Counted from the first letter of the stretch, positions 36,754-45,630 are shown. The stretch is 64,000 nucleotides of DNA from Cellulomonas sp. JH27-2 (GCF_014837175.1 NZ_JACYFR010000003.1:372001-436000); one strand, 5' to 3'. A program made the numbers and translations. The notes: a model not told the origin generated them from the sequence alone.

Positions 36754-38549
36754 GGCGATCAGCGGTGGACGAGGCGCTGGGGTTGGAGACGATGGGGGCG
36801 GAGACGGCCGCGTCGGGCCCGGATGGGGCTGCGGGTGCGCGCAGTGCGGTCGCGCGGGTCGAGGCGGCGTACGCGCGCATCGCCGAGGTGGATCGGGCCG
36901 AGGTGTGGATCGCGCTGGTGCCGCGGGACGTCGCGCTCGCGGCGGCGTGCGACGTCGACGCGCGTCTCGCCGCCGGCGACGACCTGCCGCTCGCGGGCAC
37001 GGTCGTCGCGGTCAAGGACAACGTCGACGTCGTCGGTCTGCCGACGACCGCCGGTTGCCCCTCGTACGCGACGTCGCCGCTGGGCCGTCCGGGCCCCGCC
37101 GCTGTGTCGGCACCGGCCGTCGCGCGGCTCGTCGCCGCCGGTGCCGTGGTGATCGGGAAGACGAACCTGGACCAGTTCGCCACGGGCCTCGTCGGGACCC
37201 GGTCCCCGTACGGCGCGGTGCGGCACGCGACGCTGCCCGACCGCGTCTCCGGCGGCTCCAGCTCCGGCTCGGCCGTCGCGGTCGCGCTCGGCATCGCGGA
37301 CATCGGCATTGGGACGGACACGGCTGGGTCGGGCCGCGTGCCAGCGGCCTTCAACGGGCTCGTCGGGATCAAGACGACCGTCGGACTGGTGCCGACGTCG
37401 GGCGTCGTGCCCGCCTGCCGCTCCTACGACGTCGTCACGACGTTCACGCGCGACCTGGCGCTGGGCGCGCTCGCGACGCGGCTCATGGTCGGGCCCTCGG
37501 AGACCGATCCGTCCGGGCGCGCGTGGCCCGCCGACGTGCCGCTCGCGCTGCGGGCCGCGCCGGTCGTCGCGATCCCTCGCGACGAGGACCTCGCTCCGCT
37601 GTCGCCGTCGTGGCGTGACGCCTTCGCCGCCGCCGTCGAGGCGGTGCGGGCCACCGGCGCCCGGACCGTCGAGGTGGACGTCTCGCCGATGCTGACCGCC
37701 GCTCGGCTGCTGTACGAGGGTGCGATCGTCGCCGAGCGGTACGAGGCGGTGGGCGAGTTCCTGGCCTCGTCGCCGCCCGACGCCGACCCGACCGTCGCCG
37801 CGATCATCGCCGCCGGACGCGACGTCAGCGCCGCGGACTACGTGGCCGACCGCGCGACCCTGGCGGCGGCGACGGCAGAGACGCTCGAGATCCTCGACGG
37901 TGCCGACCTGCTGCTGCTGCCCACCACCACCGAGCACCCGACCATCGCCGCGGTCCAGGCCGATCCGGTGGCCATCAACCGGCGGCTCGGGACCTACACG
38001 AACTTCGTCAACATGCTCGACCTCGCGGCGGTCGCGATCCCGGCGGGTGAGGTGGACGGTGGACCGTTCGGGGTCACCGTGCTGGCGCGCGCGTTCGAGG
38101 ACCAGCGCGCGATCGATCTCGCGGCGCGTCTGCTCGGGTCCGGCGATGCATCCATCGTCGACGGCGGCGTCGACCTGCTCGTCGTCGGCGCCCACCTGCG
38201 CGGGCAGCCGCTGAACCCGGAGCTGGAGGCGCTGGGCGCCCGCTTCGTCGACTCCGTCCGCACCAGCGCCGCGTACCGGTTGGTCGCGCTCGACACGACA
38301 CCCCGCAAGCCCGGCCTGGTCCGGACCGGCGACGGAGCGCCGATCGTCGGCGAGGTGTGGCGGGTCTCGTCGGGCGCGCTGGGCAGATTCCTCGCAGCGC
38401 TGCCGGCCCCCATGGCGCTGGGGCGCGTCGAGCTCGAGGACGGGACCTGGGTGGTCGGGTTCGGCTGCGCGGCCGACGCCGGTGCGGGCGGGATCGACCT
38501 CACCGCGCACGGCGGCTGGGTCGCCGCGCTGGCTGCCGGCCTTCAGTGA
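36750..38549 (+). CDS. atzF: Allophanate hydrolase
   Basis: This 599-residue amidase-signature enzyme splits allophanate into ammonia and carbon dioxide, completing ATP-driven urea use. The triad Lys is in VVAVKDNVD. The two Ser lie in RVSGGSSSGSAVAV and GTDTAGSGRVPAAF. The C-terminal 130 residues (from VDLLVVGAHLRGQPLN) match the second domain of AtzF-type enzymes. The GTG start at 36750 overlaps the urea carboxylase stop (GTGA) and has GGAGG upstream. Its end overlaps the convergent DUF4031 gene by 7 bases. Confidence 0.94.
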   Translation: MRRSAVDEALGLETMGAETAASGPDGAAGARSAVARVEAAYARIAEVDRAEVWIALVPRDVALAAACDVDARLAAGDDLPLAGTVVAVKDNVDVVGLPTTAGCPSYATSPLGRPGPAAVSAPAVARLVAAGAVVIGKTNLDQFATGLVGTRSPYGAVRHATLPDRVSGGSSSGSAVAVALGIADIGIGTDTAGSGRVPAAFNGLVGIKTTVGLVPTSGVVPACRSYDVVTTFTRDLALGALATRLMVGPSETDPSGRAWPADVPLALRAAPVVAIPRDEDLAPLSPSWRDAFAAAVEAVRATGARTVEVDVSPMLTAARLLYEGAIVAERYEAVGEFLASSPPDADPTVAAIIAAGRDVSAADYVADRATLAAATAETLEILDGADLLLLPTTTEHPTIAAVQADPVAINRRLGTYTNFVNMLDLAAVAIPAGEVDGGPFGVTVLARAFEDQRAIDLAARLLGSGDASIVDGGVDLLVVGAHLRGQPLNPELEALGARFVDSVRTSAAYRLVALDTTPRKPGLVRTGDGAPIVGEVWRVSSGALGRFLAALPAPMALGRVELEDGTWVVGFGCAADAGAGGIDLTAHGGWVAALAAGLQ

Positions 38550-38824
38550 CGGGTGTGCGCCGGGCGATCCCGGGCCGGGACCCGCAGGCCCGACGCGCGC
38601 AGGCGCCGGATCAGGTCGCCCGCGCTGACCCGTTCCGCGCCGAGCCGGACGAGCTCGTCGATGCGCTCGTCGGGCACGTCGTAGTGGTCGAGGTCGAACC
38701 CGCGCCGCGGGATGCCTGCTCGCTCCGCGAACGCGTGCAGCTCGTCGAGCGAGGAGTCGCTGACCAGGTGCGCCCACAGTCGCCCGTGGTTGGGCCACAT
38801 CGGCGTATCCACCAGCACACTCAC
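38543..38824 (-). CDS. DUF4031 family protein
   Basis: This 93-residue protein carries the family pattern MSVLVDTPMWPNHGRLWAHLVSD, with DELHAFAERAGIPRRGFD and HYDVP following. The small actinobacterial family has unknown function; conserved Asp and His suggest metal or nucleotide binding. The start is GTG 38824, with TAAGGT (38836-38831) 6 bases upstream and no ribosome-binding site. It ends inside the last codons of allophanate hydrolase on the other strand. Confidence 0.85.
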   Translation of the reverse strand: MSVLVDTPMWPNHGRLWAHLVSDSSLDELHAFAERAGIPRRGFDLDHYDVPDERIDELVRLGAERVSAGDLIRRLRASGLRVPARDRPAHTRH

Positions 38825-38912
38825 CCGGCCACCTTAGGCGCCGCACAGACACGCTGACGGCTTGGTGGCCGCGTCGGTGAATCGAATCCGGCGCTGCCGG
38901 ACACTGTCAGGT

Positions 38913-39473
38913 GTGAGGACCGAGATCGGCGTCGACGAGGCTGTCGCCTGGCCTGCCGCCGTGGCAGGAGACGGGTCCGCGTTCGCGCTGGTCTACGACC
39001 TGCACGCGGACCGGGTCTTCCGGCACGCCTCCCGGCTCGTGGCGACCGTGCACGACGCCGAGGACGTGACGGCCGCCGCCTTCTTCGAGCTCTGGCGGCG
39101 CCGGGCGGACGTGCGAGTCGTCGGCGGGTCCGTGCTGCCGTGGACGCTGGTCACCGCGACGAACGTCGCCCGCAACGTGCGGCGCGGGACGCAGCGCTAC
39201 CGTCGCCTGATCGACGCGCTCCCGAGGCCGGTCGACGCGGCCGTGCCCGTCGAGAGCGACCTGTCCCCCGCGATGCACGACGCGTTGACGGCGCTGCGTG
39301 CCTCCGACCTGGAGATCCTGGTGCTCGTCGACATCGAGGGCTACGCCGTCGTCGAGGCAGCGGCCGTCCTGGGGCTGAGCCTCGCGGCGGCGAAGTCGCG
39401 GCTGCTGCGGGCCCGCGCGAAGGTGCGTGCCGGACTCGTGCGAGACACGGCCGAGGGAGGGGGCTTCGCATGA
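38913..39473 (+). CDS. ECF-type RNA polymerase sigma factor
   Basis: This 186-residue sigma-70 family protein has region 2 (FALVYDLHADRVFRHASRL, then DAEDVTAAAFFELWRRR) and region 4 (LEILVLVDIEGYAVVEAAAVLGLS, shown in part, with AAAKSRLLRARAKV). It has no region 3 and so is of the ECF group. GTG 38913 is chosen because the sequence before it lacks family similarity. The stop overlaps the next gene by 4 bases; that membrane protein may be its regulator. Confidence 0.88.
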   Translation: MRTEIGVDEAVAWPAAVAGDGSAFALVYDLHADRVFRHASRLVATVHDAEDVTAAAFFELWRRRADVRVVGGSVLPWTLVTATNVARNVRRGTQRYRRLIDALPRPVDAAVPVESDLSPAMHDALTALRASDLEILVLVDIEGYAVVEAAAVLGLSLAAAKSRLLRARAKVRAGLVRDTAEGGGFA

Positions 39474-40228
39474 CGGCCACGATCGATCCTGAGTTCGCGG
39501 CGGCGCTACGCCGTTCGTTGGTGGCCGAGTCGCTCCGTGCGCCGAGGCGGCCGTGGTGGCGACGTCGGGCGACGACCGTGCTGGCCGTGGTCGCCGGCCT
39601 GTCGATCGCCGGAGGTGCCGCCGCCGTCGGCGGTACTGGCCTGCTGCCCGGAGGGACGGCCGTCACGCAGAAGGCGGCACCCGTGACCGTGACCCGGACG
39701 GGACCGGCGACGCTCGACCTGGGGCCGCACGTCGACGGCGCGAACGCCGTCGACGTGCAGATCACCTGCCTCGACGCCGGGACGGTCCGGTTCCCCGACG
39801 GCGCCTGGAGCGAGTGCTCGGCGGCCGACGTCGGTACGACGAGCGCGTGGACGGGTTACCAGCTGCCGCTCGGACCCGACGACACGACGATCACCATCGA
39901 CGCCAGCGCCGGGATGCGCTGGCGCGCGGTGACCCAGTACGTCGAGGCTCACGCCACCGCGTGGGCGACCAACGCCGACGGGTACACGTACGGCGTCGCC
40001 AACGACGCCGGGATGCCCGACCTCGTCTCGGTGATGGCCACGAACGGACGAGCCGGCTACGCCTGGAACCGCGACCTTCGCTGGGCCGAGAACGGCGGGG
40101 GAGGTGAACCCACGTCCCCCGCCGACGCGGTTGCACGCCAGAAGGCCCGCGAGGGTCAGCCACCCGTCAGCATCCCGGTGTACGAGTCCGACGGTGTCAC
40201 GGTCGTCGGCGAGTTCACGATGAGTTGA
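39470..40228 (+). CDS. Membrane protein, possible anti-sigma partner
   Basis: This 252-residue protein has a short cytoplasmic part (residues 1-35, with EFAAALRRSLVAESLRAP), one membrane segment (about 37-62, ATTVLAVVAGLSIAGGAAAV) and an external beta-rich domain of about 190 residues with two Cys (ITCLDAG and WSECSAA). No zinc-binding anti-sigma motif (HxxxCxxC) is present. The ATGA overlap with the sigma factor gene suggests it senses or restrains that factor; this is inferred from position and topology only. Confidence 0.75.
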   Translation: MTATIDPEFAAALRRSLVAESLRAPRRPWWRRRATTVLAVVAGLSIAGGAAAVGGTGLLPGGTAVTQKAAPVTVTRTGPATLDLGPHVDGANAVDVQITCLDAGTVRFPDGAWSECSAADVGTTSAWTGYQLPLGPDDTTITIDASAGMRWRAVTQYVEAHATAWATNADGYTYGVANDAGMPDLVSVMATNGRAGYAWNRDLRWAENGGGGEPTSPADAVARQKAREGQPPVSIPVYESDGVTVVGEFTMS

Positions 40229-40232
40229 GCCG

Positions 40233-40526
40233 TCACGAGGGTGTGAAGAGGCGGGCCGCCTGGGTCTCGGCCTCGGCGTAGGTGTGGCCGGCGGTGCTCA
40301 TCGCGTGGCTGATCTGGCCCAGGGCGTGGTCCAGACGCGTCGACGCGGTGGTCCACTCGTGCAGCACGGCCGCGAACTGTGTGGCTGCCGACCCTCGCCA
40401 CGAGTCCTGCAGCGCCGTGAGCTGGCGCTGCATCGCCGCCACCTCGGACCGGATGCTCGCGGCGCGCGTCTGGACCGCTCCCGCCGCCGCTGTGACCGCC
40501 GCGCTGTCGACCTCGTACCTGCTCAT
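40233..40526 (-). CDS. WXG100-family (ESAT-6-like) protein
   Basis: This 97-residue helical protein has the central WRG turn (residues 43-45, DSWRGSAA) between two helices and a C-terminal YAEAE region, the usual YxxxE-type export signal of WXG100 proteins. GGAGG lies 5 bases before ATG 40526. Such proteins are secreted as dimers by type VII (ESX) systems. No ESX component is encoded nearby, so its exporter must lie elsewhere. Confidence 0.88.
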   Translation of the reverse strand: MSRYEVDSAAVTAAAGAVQTRAASIRSEVAAMQRQLTALQDSWRGSAATQFAAVLHEWTTASTRLDHALGQISHAMSTAGHTYAEAETQAARLFTPS

Positions 40527-40679
40527 GTCCGCCTCCCGCGTCGCGGCGCCCGCGTGGCGCCGACCGGGTCGACCGTACGAGCCGTCGGACGCGCGGCGGT
40601 GGCGGCGGAACGAATCTGTGGACGACCGTGCGCGGACGCGTGGCTGCGGTCGGCTCGGCGACCGACCTGCGACGGCGGC

Positions 40680-41501
40680 TCAGCTCGCTGCGGTGTCCGG
40701 CTGTGAGGTCTGACCGTCGACGACCGGACCTGCGGGGGCGTCCTCGGTCGGCGCAGCATCGTCGGACGCGCGCTCGTCGGCCGAAGCCTCGTCGGAGGCC
40801 GCCGCTTCAGCCAGCAGCTTCGCCTGCTCCTTCTCCAACCGCTGCAGCTCGGCGGACACGTTCTGGCGCGCGGGCTCCTCCCACGCGGCGCCCAGCGGCG
40901 ACGAGAACAGCGCCGGCCGGGCCAGGAGCTTCTTGAGGATCCGGATGCGGGCCCGGACGTAGTCCTCGACCGGCAGGTGCGCGTACTCGGCGCGCACATC
41001 GTGCAGGTACGCCTTGTAGCGCTGCGGCTCGGCGGCGAGCATCGCGAGGTCCGCGTCGCACAAGACCGCGCAGTCGAAGTCGGTGGGGTCGGGCGAGTGC
41101 CGGACCAGCGCGACGACGAGGTCGTGCACCCGCTCGGCCGCGGCGTCCGGCACCCCGAGCGCAGTCAGCTGCTCCCGGGCCAGCACCGCGCTCGCGGCCT
41201 CGTCCTCGCCACCCTTGTTGGCGTACGCCTTGCCGTCCGCGGAGTCGAACACGACGCCGTGGTACCAGGCCGCCAGGCGGACCAGGTCGGTCTCGTGGGT
41301 CTCCTCGGCGAGCTCGTCGACGCGGACCAGCACGTCGACCAGGTGCTTGAGGTTGTGGAACTCGCGCCCCGGCCCCGACCACTGGTCCACCAGCGCCTGG
41401 CCGACCTCGCGCACCTCGTCGTCGGGCGCGCTGGCACCCGCGCGTCGAGCACTGCGGTAGAACGCGGACAGCAACCACTGTGGTGCGTCATGGACGCCCA
41501 T
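40680..41501 (-). CDS. HD-domain metal-dependent phosphohydrolase-like protein
   Basis: This 273-residue protein has an HD-type pattern: YHNLKH-like EFHNLKHLVDVL, then AAWYHGVVFD, then VALVRHS and CDADLAML. The first 210 residues match the predicted metal-dependent HD phosphohydrolases. The last 60 are acidic and of low complexity (SDEASADERASDDAAP). GAGG lies 7 bases before ATG 41501. It starts 9 bases after the histidine kinase stop and thus belongs to the two-component operon. The substrate is unknown; nucleotides are a common choice. Confidence 0.82.
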   Translation of the reverse strand: MGVHDAPQWLLSAFYRSARRAGASAPDDEVREVGQALVDQWSGPGREFHNLKHLVDVLVRVDELAEETHETDLVRLAAWYHGVVFDSADGKAYANKGGEDEAASAVLAREQLTALGVPDAAAERVHDLVVALVRHSPDPTDFDCAVLCDADLAMLAAEPQRYKAYLHDVRAEYAHLPVEDYVRARIRILKKLLARPALFSSPLGAAWEEPARQNVSAELQRLEKEQAKLLAEAAASDEASADERASDDAAPTEDAPAGPVVDGQTSQPDTAAS

Positions 41502-41510
41502 GGATGAACC

Positions 41511-43202
41511 TCACGACGGTGACTCGGACGCGCCATCGTAGCCCCGGACGGCGTCCGTCGCGGGCGGTCCGGTCGGGCGAGCGAACAGCGGCGCCGACGG
41601 CGGTCGGGGCGTCGACCCCGCCGCTGGTGCTGGTGCCTGTGCCGGCGTCGACGGCGGCACCGCTGCCGGTGCCTGCTCGGCCGCCGGCTCGGGCACGGGC
41701 TCCTTCGCGGTCGCCGCAGGGGACGCCGACGTCGGCGGGACGGACGTTCCGTCGACCGGGACCGTGACGCGCACGGTCGTGCCGCCGCCGGGCGTCTGCG
41801 TCAGCTCGACGGACCCGCGGTGCGCCTCGACGATCGCCGCGACGATCGCGAGCCCCAGCCCGGACCCGCCCGACGTGCGCCCGCGCGACGCGTCGACGCG
41901 GTAGAACCGCTCGAACACCCGCGCCGCGTGCTCGGGATCGATGCCCGGGCCGTGGTCGCGCACCTCGAGCACGCCCGACGAGCCCACGATCCCGACCGCG
42001 ATCTCGACGGCCGTGCCCGGTGGGGTGTGGCGGGCGGCGTTCCCGACGAGGTTCACGACGACCTGCCGCAGCCGCGCCTCGTCGCCCGTCACGACGCACG
42101 GTCCGGTCGGTGCGCCCGGGGCGATCGGCACGAGGCGCGGGCTGCGGCTCGGGTCCAGGGCGTGCAGGTCGTTGACGGCGTCGGCGGCCAGCACCGTGAG
42201 GTCGACGGGCCCGGCCTGCATCGGCCGACCCTCGTCGATCCGGGCCAGCGACAGCAGGTCCTCGACCAGTGCGCCCATGCGGGTCGCGGAGTCCTCGATG
42301 CGCCGCATCGTGTCGTCGAGCTGCTCGGTCTCCTTGACCGCGCCCATCCGGTACAGCTCGCCGTACCCGCGGATCGCCGCGAGCGGCGTGCGCAGCTCGT
42401 GGGACGCGTCGGAGACGAACCTGCGCATCCGCGCCTCGGAGGCGGCCTGCGCGTCGAACGCCTTCTCGATCTGGGTGAGCATCCCGTTCAGGGCGTCGCC
42501 GAGGCGCCCCACCTCGGTGGACGGCGGCGCCGTCGGCACGCGCTGGGACATGTCGCCGGCGGCGATCGCGGCGGCCGTCGTCTCGATCTCCCGCAGCGGG
42601 CGCAGCGACCGCCGGACCGCCCACCGTCCCGCGAGCACGCCCGCCAGGACGATGACGAGCCCGCTGAGCACCAGGACCAGCACGAGGTCGTGGACGGTGT
42701 CCCGGACGCCGCTCAACGGCAGGGCGATGGCCACGGAGCCGACGTACTGCCCGTCGACGGTGACCGGGCCGGTCACGACGCGCCACGGGGCGCCGGACTT
42801 GGAGGACGGGACCGTGAACGGCTGACCGGTGCGGTCGATGACCTGCTGCGCGGACAGCTTCGGCAGCTCGGGTGTGCCGTTGTCCTGCTGCACCGTGCGA
42901 CGCACGTAGTCGTGCGAGACGCCGTTCGCGGCCGTCAGCTGGATGAAGTAGTCGGTGGGGATCTGCGAGCCGTCGCCGCCCCACCCCGAGAACTCCGACC
43001 TGGTCAAGGACTGGGCCGCGGCCGCGCCCTCCGTCTCCAGCTTGTGGTCGATCTGGGCGACCAGGCTGCGCTCGAGCAGCGTCGTGGTGACGACTCCGGC
43101 GACGGTCAGGCCGACGGCGAGCAGCAACGTGGTGATCGCGACGAGCCGTCCGACGAGCGGGACCCTGGCCCATCGGGCACGCAGCGCGAGTCGGCCCGTC
43201 AC
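41511..43202 (-). CDS. OmpR-type sensor histidine kinase
   Basis: This 563-residue kinase has two membrane segments (about 18-38 and 170-195) around an external sensor domain, then HAMP, the phospho-acceptor box SDASHELRTPLAAIRGY, and an ATPase domain with N-box VVNLVGNAARHT, DHGPGID and GGSGLGLAIV. The start is GTG 43202, overlapping the regulator's stop (GTGA). After the ATPase domain comes an unusual tail of about 80 residues, rich in Pro and Ala (PSTPAQAPAPAAG). The signal is unknown. Confidence 0.92.
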   Translation of the reverse strand: MTGRLALRARWARVPLVGRLVAITTLLLAVGLTVAGVVTTTLLERSLVAQIDHKLETEGAAAAQSLTRSEFSGWGGDGSQIPTDYFIQLTAANGVSHDYVRRTVQQDNGTPELPKLSAQQVIDRTGQPFTVPSSKSGAPWRVVTGPVTVDGQYVGSVAIALPLSGVRDTVHDLVLVLVLSGLVIVLAGVLAGRWAVRRSLRPLREIETTAAAIAAGDMSQRVPTAPPSTEVGRLGDALNGMLTQIEKAFDAQAASEARMRRFVSDASHELRTPLAAIRGYGELYRMGAVKETEQLDDTMRRIEDSATRMGALVEDLLSLARIDEGRPMQAGPVDLTVLAADAVNDLHALDPSRSPRLVPIAPGAPTGPCVVTGDEARLRQVVVNLVGNAARHTPPGTAVEIAVGIVGSSGVLEVRDHGPGIDPEHAARVFERFYRVDASRGRTSGGSGLGLAIVAAIVEAHRGSVELTQTPGGGTTVRVTVPVDGTSVPPTSASPAATAKEPVPEPAAEQAPAAVPPSTPAQAPAPAAGSTPRPPSAPLFARPTGPPATDAVRGYDGASESPS

Positions 43203-43921
43203 GGCGTCGCGCGCAGCAGGTACCCGACCCCGCGCTTGGTGTGGATGAGCGGGGGCAGGCGATTGCCGTCCGCGTCGTCGAGCTGGTCGACCTTGCGACG
43301 CAGGTAGGAGATGTAGGACTCGACGATGTTGGCGTCGCCGCCCCAGTCGTACTGCCACACGTGGTCGAGGATCTGCGCCTTGGACAGCACCCGGCCCGGG
43401 TTGAGCATCAGGTAGCGCAGCAGCTTGAACTCGGTGGGGGACAGGTCGATGTCGTGCCCGGCACGGCGGACCTCGTGCGAGTCGTCGTCGAGCTCGAGGT
43501 CCGCGTACCGCAGGACGGGCGCGTCGTCGTCGCGCTCGGCGCCCGTGCGCCGCAGGATCGCGCGGATGCGCGCGACGACCTCCTCGAGGCTGAACGGCTT
43601 GGTCACGTAGTCGTCGCCGCCGACCGTCAGGCCCTGCACCTTGTCCGCGGTGTCGTCGCGCGCGGTGAGGAACAGCACGGGCGTGTGCTGCCCCTTCTCG
43701 CGCAGGCGCCGCGTGACGGTGAACCCGTCCATGTCGGGGAGCATGACGTCGAGCACCAGCAGGTCGGGCTCGACGTCGCGCGCCAGCCGCAGCGCCTGAC
43801 CACCGTCGGCCGCCGCGTGGACCTCGAAGCCCGCGAACCGCAGGGACGTGGCCAGCAGCTCGCGGATGTTGGGCTCGTCGTCGACGACCAGCAGCGTCGC
43901 CTCGGGCTCGTGCGCACTCAT
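43199..43921 (-). CDS. OmpR-family response regulator
   Basis: This 240-residue regulator has a receiver domain with acidic pair VVDDEP, phospho-Asp in LLVLDVMLPDMDG and the conserved Lys in DDYVTKPFS. A C-terminal winged helix follows (LSPTEFKLLRYLMLNPGRVLSK, shown in part, with SYISYLRRKVD and HTKRGVGYLLR). The start is ATG 43921. It is the first gene of a minus-strand operon with the sensor kinase and the HD protein. It resembles the TrcR/MtrA class; a precise orthologue cannot be assigned by eye. Confidence 0.93.
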   Translation of the reverse strand: MSAHEPEATLLVVDDEPNIRELLATSLRFAGFEVHAAADGGQALRLARDVEPDLLVLDVMLPDMDGFTVTRRLREKGQHTPVLFLTARDDTADKVQGLTVGGDDYVTKPFSLEEVVARIRAILRRTGAERDDDAPVLRYADLELDDDSHEVRRAGHDIDLSPTEFKLLRYLMLNPGRVLSKAQILDHVWQYDWGGDANIVESYISYLRRKVDQLDDADGNRLPPLIHTKRGVGYLLRATP

Positions 43922-44047
43922 CCGCCGATCATCGCGCCGAACCCTGGGAGTTCGCTGAACGTGAGCCGAGCGCGTGTCACGGGCGTCCGCGAGCGCGAGG
44001 ATCGTGGAGATTTCGGGCCTCGGCGGGAGCGGTTGTACCGTCCTGCC

Positions 44048-44809
44048 GTGACTCTCGTGCTGACCCTGGTGCAGAACGCGTCCGACGTGCCGCTCGACCT
44101 GCTGGCCGACGACTTCGCCGACGCCACACTTCGGGTGGTCCGCCCCGACCTCGGCGAGCCGCTGCCCGCCGTCGACGAGCTCGGCGACGGCCTCGTCGTG
44201 CTGGGTGGCCACATGAACGCGTACGACGACGAGCTCGCGCCCTGGCTCCCCGCGCTGCGCACGCTGCTCGCCGACGCCTCCCGCGTCGGCATCCCCACGC
44301 TCGGCATCTGCCTGGGCGCTCAGCTTCTCGCCGCCGCCCGCGGCGGACGCGTCCAGGTGGCCGCGCCTCCCGGCCCCGAGTCCGGCGTCGTGCCGATCTT
44401 CTGGCGCCGCGAGGCCGTGTCCGACGCGGTCTTCGGCCCGCTCGTCGCCGGCCTGTCCGACCGCCGGGTCACGCTGCAGCCCACGTCGCACGCCGACGCG
44501 GTCGTCGACCTGCCCGCCGGCGCCGTGTGGCTCGCGTCGTCCAACCAGTACCCGTACCAGGCGTTCCGCATCGGCTCCGCGTGGGGCGTGCAGTTCCACC
44601 CCGAGGCGTCGTCGGCCACCCTGCGGACCTGGATGGAGCACGACGGCGTCGAGGACGTCGACGCCGAGCTGGCGTCCTACGCCGAGCACGAGACCGAGCT
44701 GATCGGCATCCGCACGACCATCGCCGCCGGCTTCGTCGACCACGTCCGCACGGTCGCGACGCAGCGCGCGTCGTCCGAGCAGCGCGCCGACGAGCGCGTC
44801 GACGCCTGA
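44048..44809 (+). CDS. Class I glutamine amidotransferase domain protein
   Basis: This 253-residue stand-alone GATase1 protein has the nucleophile elbow GICLGAQLLAAA with catalytic Cys, and the His-Glu pair in GVQFHPEAS. These are the features of GMP-synthase-like amidotransferases, which cut glutamine to deliver ammonia or act on gamma-glutamyl compounds. No partner synthase is adjacent, so the acceptor is unknown. The start is GTG 44048, with TACCGT 6 bases upstream and no ribosome-binding site. Confidence 0.88.
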   Translation: MTLVLTLVQNASDVPLDLLADDFADATLRVVRPDLGEPLPAVDELGDGLVVLGGHMNAYDDELAPWLPALRTLLADASRVGIPTLGICLGAQLLAAARGGRVQVAAPPGPESGVVPIFWRREAVSDAVFGPLVAGLSDRRVTLQPTSHADAVVDLPAGAVWLASSNQYPYQAFRIGSAWGVQFHPEASSATLRTWMEHDGVEDVDAELASYAEHETELIGIRTTIAAGFVDHVRTVATQRASSEQRADERVDA

Positions 44810-44938
44810 CCGCTCCGGCGATTCGCGGCTGGCCGGCCGCTCCACCGGTCGACTACCGGGGCATGGCAACCGACGACCGGGAGCGGTGGTGCGTCTTGGG
44901 CGTCCCACGGACCCCGGTCTTCCGGGTCGCGACGGGTC

Positions 44939-45331
44939 CTAGCTGACGAGAAGGACCGATACGCCGCCGATCCTGGCGCGGGCGAGCCGCGCGTCGGCGG
45001 TGAGCAGCGGGACGCCGTACGCCTGCGCGACGGCGACGTAGTGCGCGTCGGCCACCCGGATCGCGTGCCGCAACGACCACACCTGCTCGATGAGCGCCGA
45101 CGACGGCACGCGCTCGCACGGCAGGTCCCGCCACGCGGCGACCGCCGCACCGGCCTCGTCGGCCGTGATCTGTCCCGCACGCTCCAGCCGCGCCAGCGCG
45201 GACAGCACCTCGGTGTCGATCAGGCTCGGCGCCACCAGGTCGTGCCCGCGCAGGTGCGCGCGCGTCGGCGCTCGCAACGGAGTCGCCAGCAGCGCATGGA
45301 CCGCCGTGCTGGCGTCGAGGACCAGGGTCAC
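44939..45331 (-). CDS. vapC: VapC-type toxin (PIN domain ribonuclease)
   Basis: This 130-residue PIN protein keeps all four acidic catalytic positions: Asp6 (VLDAST), Glu41 (DTEVLSA), Asp95 (VADAHYVA) and Asp113 (LTADARLA). Such toxins cut tRNA or other RNA in a metal-dependent way until bound by the antitoxin. It overlaps the upstream antitoxin gene by 4 bases. The complete active site indicates a working toxin. Confidence 0.92.
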   Translation of the reverse strand: MTLVLDASTAVHALLATPLRAPTRAHLRGHDLVAPSLIDTEVLSALARLERAGQITADEAGAAVAAWRDLPCERVPSSALIEQVWSLRHAIRVADAHYVAVAQAYGVPLLTADARLARARIGGVSVLLVS

Positions 45332-45624
45332 GAGCCGGAGCGACCCGCGCCGCCCGATGGGCTCGCCGCGGTCGCGGCGCGCGCTGGAGCGTCGTCGGGC
45401 GCGTACTCCACGCGGACCTCATCGAGCGCATGCGCCACGTCGAGGGGCCGCGTTGTGCCTGCCGCTGGGTGTCGGCGGTCCCACTCGTCGAACGTCGGGC
45501 GCGACAGCTCTCGGCGCAGCAGGCGCGTGACCAGCTCGGACATGGTCGTCGACTCGTCGCGCGCGCGCTTCGCGAGCGCGGCGTGAACGTCGTCGGGCAG
45601 GTTCTTGACCTGCAGCGTGCTCAT
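45328..45624 (-). CDS. vapB: VapB/FitA-like ribbon-helix-helix antitoxin
   Basis: This 98-residue protein has an N-terminal ribbon-helix-helix domain (LQVKNLPDDVHAALAKRA, then MSELVTRLLRRELS). Its disordered C-terminal half is rich in Ala, Pro and Ser and would wrap the toxin (core around EWDRRHPAA). It binds VapC and its own promoter. The start is ATG 45624, with TACGGT (45636-45631) 6 bases upstream and no ribosome-binding site. Confidence 0.88.
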   Translation of the reverse strand: MSTLQVKNLPDDVHAALAKRARDESTTMSELVTRLLRRELSRPTFDEWDRRHPAAGTTRPLDVAHALDEVRVEYAPDDAPARAATAASPSGGAGRSGS

Positions 45625-45630
45625 GTCAGG

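Noticed and set aside
44863-44946. 27-codon frame between the amidotransferase and vapC
   Set aside because: There is no ribosome-binding site or recognisable family, and it overlaps the vapC end. A chance frame is more likely.
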